Positions 1-8,160 of a stretch of 18,446 nucleotides of DNA are shown here, in pieces. Position 1 is the first letter of the stretch. Each line of letters begins with the position of its first letter. The notes beneath the pieces are model-generated. The model was not told the DNA's origin. It was given only the letters and a program-made list of their open reading frames with translations, and made no database searches. The position numbers and the translations under genes were made by a program. Source of the stretch: JAGOBX01 sp017999075 [NCBI: Candidatus Babelota bacterium] (GTDB lineage Bacteria > JAGOBX01); contig JAGOBX010000013.1 in the NCBI GenBank assembly GCA_017999075.1, positions 1 through 18,446 of the forward strand. Direction: 5' to 3'.

Positions 1-250
1 TTTCTATATCCTTCAATGTTTTTCTCAAGTGTTTTTTGAGCGGATTTAAATTTATAATATTGAGCTTCATTCATAATATCTGTATCAGAATCATGATTTA
101 GAATTGCTTCGTGAAAAGCTAAAGCTGCGCCGATATAATCCTGATTATTGTAAAATTTATATGCTTTGTTTAATATTGAATTGTTTTCAGCTCTCAAAAA
201 TTGGACATAAATGATGATTAATAAAAGAAACGAAAAAAAAAATTATTCAT
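1..250 (-). CDS. Partial exported TPR-like protein, frame broken at its N-terminus
   Basis: The gene runs off the left edge; only its 5' end is present. Reading the minus strand gives a hydrophobic stretch (FFFSFLLLIIIYVQFLRA) followed by a helical segment (ENNSILNKAYKFYNNQDYIG, then AALAFHEAIL) typical of a TPR helix pair. The hydrophobic stretch looks like a signal peptide cleaved after LRA. In this frame a TAA lies just before the Phe codons and there is no ATG. An ATG (MNN) at 250 lies one base out of frame across a run of ten T (minus strand). One extra T, or two fewer, would join MNN to the signal peptide. The gene is therefore either frameshifted, affected by a homopolymer sequencing error, or expressed by slippage. 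No Shine-Dalgarno is visible before the ATG. The specific function is unknown; an envelope TPR protein is the likely class. Confidence 0.55.
233..242 (-). repeat. Homopolymer A10/T10 tract in start region of the TPR-like gene
   Basis: Ten consecutive A on the plus strand (T on the coding strand) fall between the only plausible ATG and the signal-peptide core of the leftward gene. The tract length as given puts the two out of frame. Tracts of this length are known sites of polymerase slippage and of indel errors. Confidence 0.8.
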
Positions 251-475
251 ATGAAATAGTTTCTAATAAATTGCAAAAAAATACAATATTTTTTTAATTT
301 TTTCACATTTGCAGTATTGTTTTTTACTGTTTTATAATTTAAACTTATTTGTTATCAGTAAAAATATTTTTTTAAAAAATATATTTTTTTGGAATAATAA
401 TTGCAAAATAATTTTTTGGTTTTGTTTAATATATGTTTGGATAAAGTTCTATAACATAAAAGATATAATTATACA
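251..475. other. Divergent intergenic region, extremely AT-rich
   Basis: This gap separates the leftward TPR-like gene from the giant secreted protein gene, so it should hold promoters for both. It contains long A and T runs, including an A/T-only palindromic stretch near 361-391. A TATAAT hexamer at 464-469 ends only six bases before the ATG at 476. No convincing -35 sits at the right distance, and no Shine-Dalgarno precedes the ATG. No RNA gene or other structure could be supported. Confidence 0.4.
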
Positions 476-3400
476 ATGAGTTTAAAATACAGACAAAATA
501 TATCTAAAATATTTTTATTTTTTAATATTTCAATTTTATTAGTATTATATTTAACACAGCCTGGATATTCTACTATTTGGCATGAAACAAATGAAGGTAT
601 CGGGCTATATGATTACATTGAATTAAATTCTTCATTAAATGGAACATATATTCATTATGGAGTTGACTGGGCAGGATGGAACAGAAGCGAAGTGGCTGTT
701 GGAATAAACGGGTTCTGGGCTAACTATACCGGAAACTGGGTCCATGATGCAGGTCTAAACAAACATCTAAGTACAGGCGTATTAGATTACGGATGGCACG
801 GAGCAGGATGGGCTGCTGGTTCGTCTCTTACATATTATTGCAAAATAGATGATAATGCTTTTGATCCATGGAACCAGGAACAGGGATATACGGATGAGTT
901 AGCTTTGATAGATGTTGAAACTTTGCCAATACCTTCAAGTTATATTTATGATAACGACACCAGACTTGTTTTACAATTTTCAATTAATGCAGGTTCAAAC
1001 GCTGGAAGAGAATTAAACAGATTATGGGTTGAAAATACCGGTTCTCTTGAAGAAATCAATGATATACCTAACAATGGAATATATTTATATTATGAAAACG
1101 GAACTTCTTTTTCATTTGACGGAAATGAAAAAAGCGCTGTTTTATACGGAAACTACAATACAAATCCTGCAAATAATAAACAATGGGGGCATGATGCTTT
1201 AAACATTTCTATACCTTCAGACGGAACTAATAAACTTTATTGTTATATAGTAATAAACAGGTTTTCAGTTGGAGTAACAAGAGGACGCACTGCAAAATTC
1301 AAGATAATGAATGATGGTATGAGTTTAGACGGGTATGGACTTAATCAACCTGGTTTTGTAAGAATAGACGCTCAAGAAAATCCAGATGAATTAACATTAA
1401 GTTCAGACACTCCGCGTATAGTTGTGAACGGTGATTCCACAGATTGGTTTGGATCAAATGTAGTAAATTGGGATGCTGATAAGAATCAGGGAATACCAAA
1501 TATTTCATCTCAAACCTGTACTGCTACTGCAGGCGGAAAACTCTTCTGGAAAGATGCTACAGGTAATGGTCCAATGTCAGGAGGAACTGGAGATGTAAGC
1601 GATAAGGATGATTATTCCGGACAGAATGCAGATAACTGGGATTTAGATTTTTTTTCTATGGTGGGAGACACTGATAATTTGTATTTTCTGATAAAATTCG
1701 CAGATATTAATTTATCGGAAAATGATTTAATGATACAAATTCCTATAAAATATTCAGATGCTGGAGATACTCAAAAAATCTTATTGGGGAAATTCGGAGA
1801 ACAAAACATTGATTCTACATATCTTGTTCCAAAAACATATTGGCAGAATCTTATTGTTATAAGCACAGATTCCCCTGCTATAAGAATATTCAATGGAAAA
1901 ACAGGTTTTTCCGTTGATACTGGAGTTTATGGAAAAGTAATAATAAACGAAGACGAAAATTTTATTGAAGCTGCAGTTCCCAAATCATATTTAGGAGGCG
2001 CTTCCGAATATTTTAATGACACAGTATATATGGCGTTAGCTGTGTTTCAGGAAAATACTGTTCCAAATGGTTTTGTCAAAGCATACCACGACGGAGGATC
2101 CAGCGATTCAATACCTGAAGTTGTAGATTGTATTTCTCAGAAGTCGGCGACTTTTCGCGGAGATTTACAAGATTCGGATTTATTTGAATTCACTTCTTTT
2201 TATGATTTAATACTTAACACTTATTTAAAAGTAGAATTTACCGATAATACTTCGTTAAGAGGAAATATTGAAAAAGTAGAAGTATATTCAGGAAAAACTG
2301 TAGATGGACTTTCAAGCGAGTATAGCGATGCAGATCTTATGGAAATAAGAGAAAATTCAAAATTATATATGGGATATGACAATACATATTTCTTTTTTTG
2401 TTTATCGGACATATCAGGATTTACAACTGATAACGATACATGGATTGGAATAGCTGTAGACATAGACGGAGGCAGCGGCGGGCAGGATTCAGGTCCTGTG
2501 ATAAATGGATGGCCGGTATGGCCGAGAGGATTTAAACCCGATTATTTTGTTCAGCTCGACAATATAATAAACAGCAGGTGCTGGCTATATGATGGAACAG
2601 GAGCAAACTGGGCGGCAGCAGTTCAAAAAAGCAATAATATCGCAGGATGGGCGTATGCTTATCAAAATTGCGTGGAAATACAAATTCCACGTTACGACGT
2701 AGGAGCTCCAACAGAAAATGATAAAATAAGTTTTATGATATTTACTTCAAATGATGCAGTTTCAAAAAATATTCATCTTAGTTATCCTCTATCAAACCCT
2801 GTAAATTCAGACAGTATATTTCTTGGCGGATATTATTATACAAATACTGATTTTGAAATAACAAAACCAAACAGTGCTGTAGATACAACTGCTCCGACAT
2901 TTGAAATTACATCAATTACAGCTCCTGATTCTGCATCAGCGCTTGGTTCATTAAATTCTTCATCATTATATCCAAATTTTTATAGAGGAGACTCTTTAAC
3001 AGTTTTTACTGCAGGGTTTACAGTATCAGATCCTGCTTCTTCTGTTAACAGCAGCGGAGTAGGAGACAGCGTATGGATATGGAATTCAAGCAATAATTCA
3101 GAAGATACAGCCGGATATTATACTGCAAATCCGGTTTCTGTAACAGGAGTTTCAACCTCTTCGTCAGATACAGTTTTTTTCAGTATCACAGTTTATGACA
3201 AATACGGAAACAAATCAGCTGATACGGTTTATATAGTTATGGATTCGACTAATCCGGATTCTATTGAAATTATTTGTCCGGAAAACGGTGCAGAAACACT
3301 TGGAACCAACAGCATAATAAAGTTTGACTGGGTTGACTCCTACGACACGCATTCAGGAATCAAAAAATATTACATTCAAATATCTTCTTCTCCTGCTTTC

Positions 3401-6400
3401 TCGTCAAATTTGTTCGAAGGATATACATTAAATACAGCATCTGAAACCTCATATAATTTTGCTTATAAAACTTATACTTCATATTATTGGAGATATTATG
3501 CATTAGATAATTCAGGAAACACAAGCGGCTGGTCAAACACTAATTCATTCAATTACTATCTGTTCACAGAGGTCAACACTTCATTTGTAAATGTTACGAA
3601 TGGAGCAGTTTCTTCTGCAGATTATGACAATGACGGGGATTTGGATTTAGTTATTACAGGAACTACAACAGGCGCTGCAGGCGGAGCTGTAAGTAAAATT
3701 TACCGAAATGACGGTTCAGGAATTTTTACAGATATAAATGCAGGGCTTACAGGAGTTTATAATTATGGTTCTGCTGCATGGGGAGATTATGATAACGATG
3801 GAGATCCTGACTTAATAATAGGAGGTTTAAACTCGTCAGGTTCTGAAACTGCAGTATTATACAGAAACGATAATGGAACATTTACTGTTATAAATGCCGG
3901 AATAACAGGTTTAGCTTACAACTCTTATAATTGGTTTGATTATGATAATGATGGCGATTTAGATATCTTTTCGATTGGGAGTTCTCCGGCTGCAACAGGT
4001 TTTATAACAAGAGCATACCGCAATGACGGAAATAATACATTTACAAATGTTGGGAATTGCGGTGTAACAAATTTTGATGAAGGGAGTTTTGATTTTAGCG
4101 ATTATAACAACGATGGTTGGGTTGATATAGCTGTTAACGGTTATAACGGTGTTAGGGTAGCTGCAATATTCAGAAATAACAAAAATGGAACATTTACTGA
4201 TATAGCAGCAGGCATTGAAACAATGCACAGCGGTTCTATTGTTTGGGCAGATTATAACAATGACGGATATTCTGATATTTTAGAAGTAGGCAATAACGGC
4301 GGCGGTCCTGTTTCAAGGTTATATAAAAATAACGGGAACAATACATTTACATTAAAATCAGTTACAGGTTTGGTCTCAGGAACAGGACACGGCACAAAAT
4401 GGGCTGATTTTGACAATGACGGATATATTGATTTTTTAATCACTGAAGGAACCGGCGCAAATGCAAACATATATAAAAATACCGGCAATGATTCTTTTAT
4501 AAATACAAATTCAAATATATCCGGAATAACAGGAACAGGTTCATGCTGGTTCGATTATGATAATGACGGAGATTTAGATTTGATGATTTCAGGAGACACG
4601 GATGCTACAGCAGGATTTTCAATAAAAACCAAATTATATAGAAACAATACTGCTACTATTATAAATCAACGGCCTGCGGCTCCTTCTTTAACAACCTCGA
4701 ATAATACTGTTTTTTCTTCAGATACAATAACATTTCAATGGGCTGACATAACAACTGATTCTACTCCTGCTCCGGCTATAGGATATAATTTAAGAATAGG
4801 AACTTCAGCAGGAGGATGTCAAGTAATTGGGGTTGACACTAATTCTAATCATTTTTCAGGAAATACATTTTTCGGCAATGTATACGGCGGCACCACAGCT
4901 TATATTTTCGGATTGCCTGGAGGGATATACTATTGGTCTGTTCAGGCTGTTGATGGAGGGATGATGAAATCAGAATGGGCGGCAGAACGTACTTTTATAA
5001 TGACTCCTCGAATTAAAATAACTTCAGTTTCAACAGGATATGAAACATGTGTTCAAACAATTTATATCAGTGGAACAACAAATGGAACTTCTTCAGGAGA
5101 TACAGTAAAATTATATGTAAATTCAATTTGCTGCACTTCTTTAATTTTGTCTTCTCCGAATGGAAGCTGGTCAGGGACTGTTTTATTGACAGGTATGGGA
5201 GACAGTGTTTCAGCAGAATTAACTTACAGAATAAATAAGAACGACTGCGATACTATTGCTATCCACTACTATACAGGTCCATGGTATGTAAATGATTCTT
5301 CAACTGCAAATGATTCTTTCACTTATTCGGCAGGAAGCGATACTTCAGGTTCAGGCAGCAAAAATTTCCCGTTTGCGTCTATTACAAAAGCATTATTTTT
5401 TGCAAAATCAGGGGATACTGTTTATATTGATGCAGGAACATATTACAGAAATAATATTAATGACACTTTTATAGCGCAAATAGATACGGATTATTTAACA
5501 ATTACTGGAATAGATTCCAACATTTCAATCATTAATACTGACAGTCCTGTTTCCGGCAATTATGTTTTTCTTGCAATTGACAGACATCATATTAATATTC
5601 AAAATTTAAAAATATTAAATTCGTATTATGGAATATATTATAAAAATACAGATACTTCCGTATTACAAAATATTCATTTTGACTCAAATGCATATTCAAG
5701 CTTATATACATTATATAACAGCGGATCTGACTATTGTGACTCTTTAACTATAACAAACTGTTTTATTGAAAAAAGCTGGTATGCTCTATATATCAGTTAT
5801 ACAAATGATATAAAAATTATAAATAATTATTTTCATGATAACTATAGTTCCGGCATAAATGCTTCTTATTCAAATCTCATAACAATTCAAAACAATTATT
5901 TCGACGGCGCACTTAACGCTGACTACGGAATATCACTAGGTTCATCCTCAAACAGTTGTTCAGTTCTGCAGAATACTTTTATTAATCATACTAGTAATGT
6001 ATTGAATATTAATGCAGGCGACACTATTATCATTAATGGAAATATAATTAACGGAGGCAGTCAAGGTATACGCATGGCAAGTTCGTCAAAAAGAGGATAT
6101 GAGATAACTGAAAATATAATCAGTAATGCAACCGGATATGGAATTTACTGCCAGCCCGGAGCCACCGTAGAGATGCTTATTTCAAAAAATACAATAAGTT
6201 TCACGCCAACCGGAATATATTCAATGATAAATCAATATATAAATATACGAAACAATTTTATCACAAATTCGACTAATTACGGTATGAATATTTTACTTGC
6301 TGCAGGAAATGCTTTTGAACAAAACACATTTGATTCGAGCGGGCAATACGCATTATATATAACATCAGGCGCAGCTGTTCCAGTTTCTTCAACCAGAAAC

Positions 6401-7945
6401 AATTATTTGAAAGGATTTTCCGTTAATGATTCCGGTGTTTTTAATAATTATAACAATTATATAGATTTAAGTTATTCATTTTGGGGAACAACCGATTCTA
6501 ATGTTATCTATAATAAAATGGGTGGGAATTACGGAGACAGTATTATTTATTTGCCTTTCAGGACTTCTATTATCGATACTGCTTCAGGCGCTGATACAGT
6601 CGCTCCTTATCCGCCAGATTTTATTTTATGCGATACTTCTTTAATCAGTCAGGTTGTTCTGAAATGGTCAAAACCATCTTTTGATGAAGATAGTGGTATT
6701 CTTACAGGATTATCAGGTTACAGATTATACAGATGCGATCATTCTGATACAAACGATTGGGAACACTATTTAATTGCTGTAATAAATGATGAAAACGATA
6801 CTGATTATATTGATACTGATCTTTCAGAAAGTAATGAAAATTATTATTACAGGGTTGTTGCGTTTGACAGCCATTATACAAACGGAACAAATTTTCAAAA
6901 CAGAAGCTGGTATTCTTCTATTCTAAAAACAAGTACAATTACTAACAGCGTTCCATCCTGCACAATATCTATTCCTTCTGACGGAGAAACATACGGGCAG
7001 AATGTTTCATGCACTTTTGTTATTTCCGATCCTGATGATAATAAATGCACATTAACTGTAATTCAGTATTCTAAAGACGGAGGAGTTACCTGGATTGATG
7101 CAAAAATAATTTCAGGAGATACCGATAACTTATCAAGCGATTCAGTCGGCAAAACTTATTCATTTATATGGAACTCGTATGCAGACTTGCCTGATACATT
7201 GATTCAAATCATAAAATTTAGAATTATTGTATTTGACGGAAAAGATACAGGTTCTGCTGATACTACCTTAAATTTTTGCATAGACAATATAAAGCCTGAT
7301 TCTCCCTCAGGTCTTTATGCTGTAGCGGATGTAGCTATTCCTGATACAGGGGTTATATTATGCTGGACAAAAACTCAGAATGCTGATGAGGCAGGTTATA
7401 ATATTTACAGGGATACTACTGGCTTAGGAAATTATTTAAAAATAAATTTAACAATTATAACCGACACTTTTTATTTTGATACTTCTGCAATTCAAGGAGA
7501 AACTCATTATTATGCAGTTGCGACTGTTGACAGTTATGGAAACGAAAGCATAAAAACCGATTCTGTAAGCGCTGCAAATGTATTAATAAAAAAATATATA
7601 CAGTCAGTAAAAATCAACAGTTATGATACTGATGTAAAACCAGGTGCTACTGTGACTTATTATATTGAATACTTAAATAACGGGTTTGCTCCTGCATTTG
7701 AAGTCGTAATATATGACACATTAGTTTCTGAAATAGTATATAAAGTTTCAACCGCAGATTCTGTTTCTGGAAACACATCTCAAATATCTTTCAGTAATGA
7801 CAATACTTCTACTTGGATTTATTCTCCTGTTGGAAGTGTGGATTCAAACGTAACAAATATTAGATTTTCTATTATCGGTTCGGTCCCGCCTAAGTATGAT
7901 TGGCCTTGTTCCGGATGTTTGAAATACGGAACTGTTATTAAATAA
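476..7945 (+). CDS. Giant secreted mosaic surface protein (DOMON-like, FN3/Ig, seven-bladed FG-GAP propeller, beta-helix)
   Basis: A 2489-residue extracellular protein. Residues 1-32 form a signal peptide: basic start, then a hydrophobic core (FLFFNISILLVLYL). Residues 33-300 are an aromatic-rich domain I cannot name. About 303-555 and 582-800 resemble DOMON/CBM9-like sandwiches (VNGDSTDWFG; DNLYFLIKFAD). Ig/FN3-like modules occupy about 802-1028. Seven D-x-D/N-x-D-G calcium loops at 1049, 1104, 1155, 1209, 1259, 1311 and 1360 form an FG-GAP/VCBS propeller. FN3/Ig modules follow (about 1395-1600). A right-handed beta-helix (about 1603-2030) opens with a DUF1565-like segment (FPFASITKALFFAKSGDTVY). 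More FN3/Ig modules (about 2040-2370) and a DUF11-like terminal module (VKPGATVTYYIEYLNNG) end in CSGC near residue 2478. No glycosidase or protease catalytic motif was recognised. Adhesion, matrix or glycan binding is likely but inferred. The gene is visibly less AT-rich than its neighbours and poor in lysine. The start is the ATG that yields the signal peptide; no Shine-Dalgarno is seen. Confidence 0.85.
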   Translation: MSLKYRQNISKIFLFFNISILLVLYLTQPGYSTIWHETNEGIGLYDYIELNSSLNGTYIHYGVDWAGWNRSEVAVGINGFWANYTGNWVHDAGLNKHLSTGVLDYGWHGAGWAAGSSLTYYCKIDDNAFDPWNQEQGYTDELALIDVETLPIPSSYIYDNDTRLVLQFSINAGSNAGRELNRLWVENTGSLEEINDIPNNGIYLYYENGTSFSFDGNEKSAVLYGNYNTNPANNKQWGHDALNISIPSDGTNKLYCYIVINRFSVGVTRGRTAKFKIMNDGMSLDGYGLNQPGFVRIDAQENPDELTLSSDTPRIVVNGDSTDWFGSNVVNWDADKNQGIPNISSQTCTATAGGKLFWKDATGNGPMSGGTGDVSDKDDYSGQNADNWDLDFFSMVGDTDNLYFLIKFADINLSENDLMIQIPIKYSDAGDTQKILLGKFGEQNIDSTYLVPKTYWQNLIVISTDSPAIRIFNGKTGFSVDTGVYGKVIINEDENFIEAAVPKSYLGGASEYFNDTVYMALAVFQENTVPNGFVKAYHDGGSSDSIPEVVDCISQKSATFRGDLQDSDLFEFTSFYDLILNTYLKVEFTDNTSLRGNIEKVEVYSGKTVDGLSSEYSDADLMEIRENSKLYMGYDNTYFFFCLSDISGFTTDNDTWIGIAVDIDGGSGGQDSGPVINGWPVWPRGFKPDYFVQLDNIINSRCWLYDGTGANWAAAVQKSNNIAGWAYAYQNCVEIQIPRYDVGAPTENDKISFMIFTSNDAVSKNIHLSYPLSNPVNSDSIFLGGYYYTNTDFEITKPNSAVDTTAPTFEITSITAPDSASALGSLNSSSLYPNFYRGDSLTVFTAGFTVSDPASSVNSSGVGDSVWIWNSSNNSEDTAGYYTANPVSVTGVSTSSSDTVFFSITVYDKYGNKSADTVYIVMDSTNPDSIEIICPENGAETLGTNSIIKFDWVDSYDTHSGIKKYYIQISSSPAFSSNLFEGYTLNTASETSYNFAYKTYTSYYWRYYALDNSGNTSGWSNTNSFNYYLFTEVNTSFVNVTNGAVSSADYDNDGDLDLVITGTTTGAAGGAVSKIYRNDGSGIFTDINAGLTGVYNYGSAAWGDYDNDGDPDLIIGGLNSSGSETAVLYRNDNGTFTVINAGITGLAYNSYNWFDYDNDGDLDIFSIGSSPAATGFITRAYRNDGNNTFTNVGNCGVTNFDEGSFDFSDYNNDGWVDIAVNGYNGVRVAAIFRNNKNGTFTDIAAGIETMHSGSIVWADYNNDGYSDILEVGNNGGGPVSRLYKNNGNNTFTLKSVTGLVSGTGHGTKWADFDNDGYIDFLITEGTGANANIYKNTGNDSFINTNSNISGITGTGSCWFDYDNDGDLDLMISGDTDATAGFSIKTKLYRNNTATIINQRPAAPSLTTSNNTVFSSDTITFQWADITTDSTPAPAIGYNLRIGTSAGGCQVIGVDTNSNHFSGNTFFGNVYGGTTAYIFGLPGGIYYWSVQAVDGGMMKSEWAAERTFIMTPRIKITSVSTGYETCVQTIYISGTTNGTSSGDTVKLYVNSICCTSLILSSPNGSWSGTVLLTGMGDSVSAELTYRINKNDCDTIAIHYYTGPWYVNDSSTANDSFTYSAGSDTSGSGSKNFPFASITKALFFAKSGDTVYIDAGTYYRNNINDTFIAQIDTDYLTITGIDSNISIINTDSPVSGNYVFLAIDRHHINIQNLKILNSYYGIYYKNTDTSVLQNIHFDSNAYSSLYTLYNSGSDYCDSLTITNCFIEKSWYALYISYTNDIKIINNYFHDNYSSGINASYSNLITIQNNYFDGALNADYGISLGSSSNSCSVLQNTFINHTSNVLNINAGDTIIINGNIINGGSQGIRMASSSKRGYEITENIISNATGYGIYCQPGATVEMLISKNTISFTPTGIYSMINQYINIRNNFITNSTNYGMNILLAAGNAFEQNTFDSSGQYALYITSGAAVPVSSTRNNYLKGFSVNDSGVFNNYNNYIDLSYSFWGTTDSNVIYNKMGGNYGDSIIYLPFRTSIIDTASGADTVAPYPPDFILCDTSLISQVVLKWSKPSFDEDSGILTGLSGYRLYRCDHSDTNDWEHYLIAVINDENDTDYIDTDLSESNENYYYRVVAFDSHYTNGTNFQNRSWYSSILKTSTITNSVPSCTISIPSDGETYGQNVSCTFVISDPDDNKCTLTVIQYSKDGGVTWIDAKIISGDTDNLSSDSVGKTYSFIWNSYADLPDTLIQIIKFRIIVFDGKDTGSADTTLNFCIDNIKPDSPSGLYAVADVAIPDTGVILCWTKTQNADEAGYNIYRDTTGLGNYLKINLTIITDTFYFDTSAIQGETHYYAVATVDSYGNESIKTDSVSAANVLIKKYIQSVKINSYDTDVKPGATVTYYIEYLNNGFAPAFEVVIYDTLVSEIVYKVSTADSVSGNTSQISFSNDNTSTWIYSPVGSVDSNVTNIRFSIIGSVPPKYDWPCSGCLKYGTVIK
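3563..4648 (+). repeat. Seven FG-GAP/VCBS repeats encoding one complete beta-propeller
   Basis: Within the giant protein, seven degenerate repeats of about 50-55 residues each carry a calcium-loop core. The cores are DYDNDGDLD, DYDNDGDPD, DYDNDGDLD, DYNNDGWVD, DYNNDGYSD, DFDNDGYID and DYDNDGDLD. Each of the first six is followed by a Y/F-[RK]-N-x-G/N-x-x-x-F type segment (for example YRNDGSGIFTD and YKNNGNNTFT). Seven units match the blade number of integrin-alpha-like propellers. Confidence 0.85.
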
Positions 7946-7982
7946 ATAATTCATAAAGATTATTATGTTTATAAATTTAGTC

Positions 7983-8010
7983 TTGTAATTTTTATTGTTT
8001 AAATTATATT
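7983..8010 (+). promoter_or_regulatory. Candidate promoter for lysS
   Basis: TTGTAA (7983-7988) and TATATT (8005-8010) are separated by 16 bases, a fair sigma70-type match. They would start transcription near 8017, giving a leader of about 145 nt before the lysS ATG. The background is so AT-rich that chance matches are common. Confidence 0.25.
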
Positions 8011-8031
8011 TTATAACAAATGTTATAAAAT
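8008..8031. promoter_or_regulatory. 24-bp near-perfect inverted repeat, possible operator
   Basis: ATTTTATAACA and TGTTATAAAAT form two fully complementary 11-base arms around a central AA. The element starts 63 bp after the stop of the giant secreted protein gene and overlaps the predicted start point of the candidate lysS promoter, which suits a dimeric repressor site. An AT-only stem with a two-base centre would make a poor intrinsic terminator, although a U-rich run follows. The regulator is unknown. Confidence 0.4.
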
Positions 8032-8147
8032 TTCTGTTTTATAAGCTGATGATTAACAAACATCGGAATACCAGAAACTATTGATGCAAAAACACGCGCA
8101 GAATTCTTTTAAAATAATAATTCTGATTTAATGCGTAATTTTTTTTT

Positions 8148-8153
8148 AAGGAA
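8148..8153 (+). promoter_or_regulatory. Shine-Dalgarno that sets the lysS start
   Basis: AAGGAA lies seven bases before the ATG at 8161. The in-frame ATG at 8131, ten codons upstream, has no such site and would add an atypical extension (MRNFFLRNLF), so 8161 is preferred. Confidence 0.7.
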
Positions 8154-8160
8154 TTTATTT

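Noticed and set aside
361-391. A/T-only palindromic tract upstream of the giant protein gene
   Set aside because: It is made of A and T runs only and is expected from the base composition.
432-439. TATGTTTG, matching the Bacteroidetes-type -7 element TAnnTTTG
   Set aside because: No TTTG -33 element lies at the required spacing, and the presence of Shine-Dalgarno sites at lysS and the cyclase gene gives no support for Bacteroidetes.
2221-2463. Antisense reading frames inside the giant gene, lysS and dacB, and alternative frames in the TPR and cyclase genes
   Set aside because: They overlap well-supported genes in another frame, resemble no family, and lack start signals.
8053-8109. Short frame reading LTNIGIPETIDAKTRAEFF before lysS, which looks protein-like
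   Set aside because: It has no start codon, is closed by a stop on the 5' side and is only 19 codons long. It could be a gene remnant but cannot be supported.
8099-8125. Inverted repeat CAGAATT / AATTCTG with a 13-base loop just before lysS
   Set aside because: The seven-base, mostly A/T arms and long loop are within what chance gives in this composition.
8131-8160. Upstream in-frame ATG that would lengthen lysS by ten codons
   Set aside because: It has no Shine-Dalgarno and gives an atypical N-terminus; the ATG at 8161 has AAGGAA at ideal spacing and matches the family start.
7946-8160. T-box or lysine riboswitch in the lysS leader
   Set aside because: No T-box core (AGGGTGGNACCGCG-like) and no lysine riboswitch helices could be found; the region is short and AT-rich.
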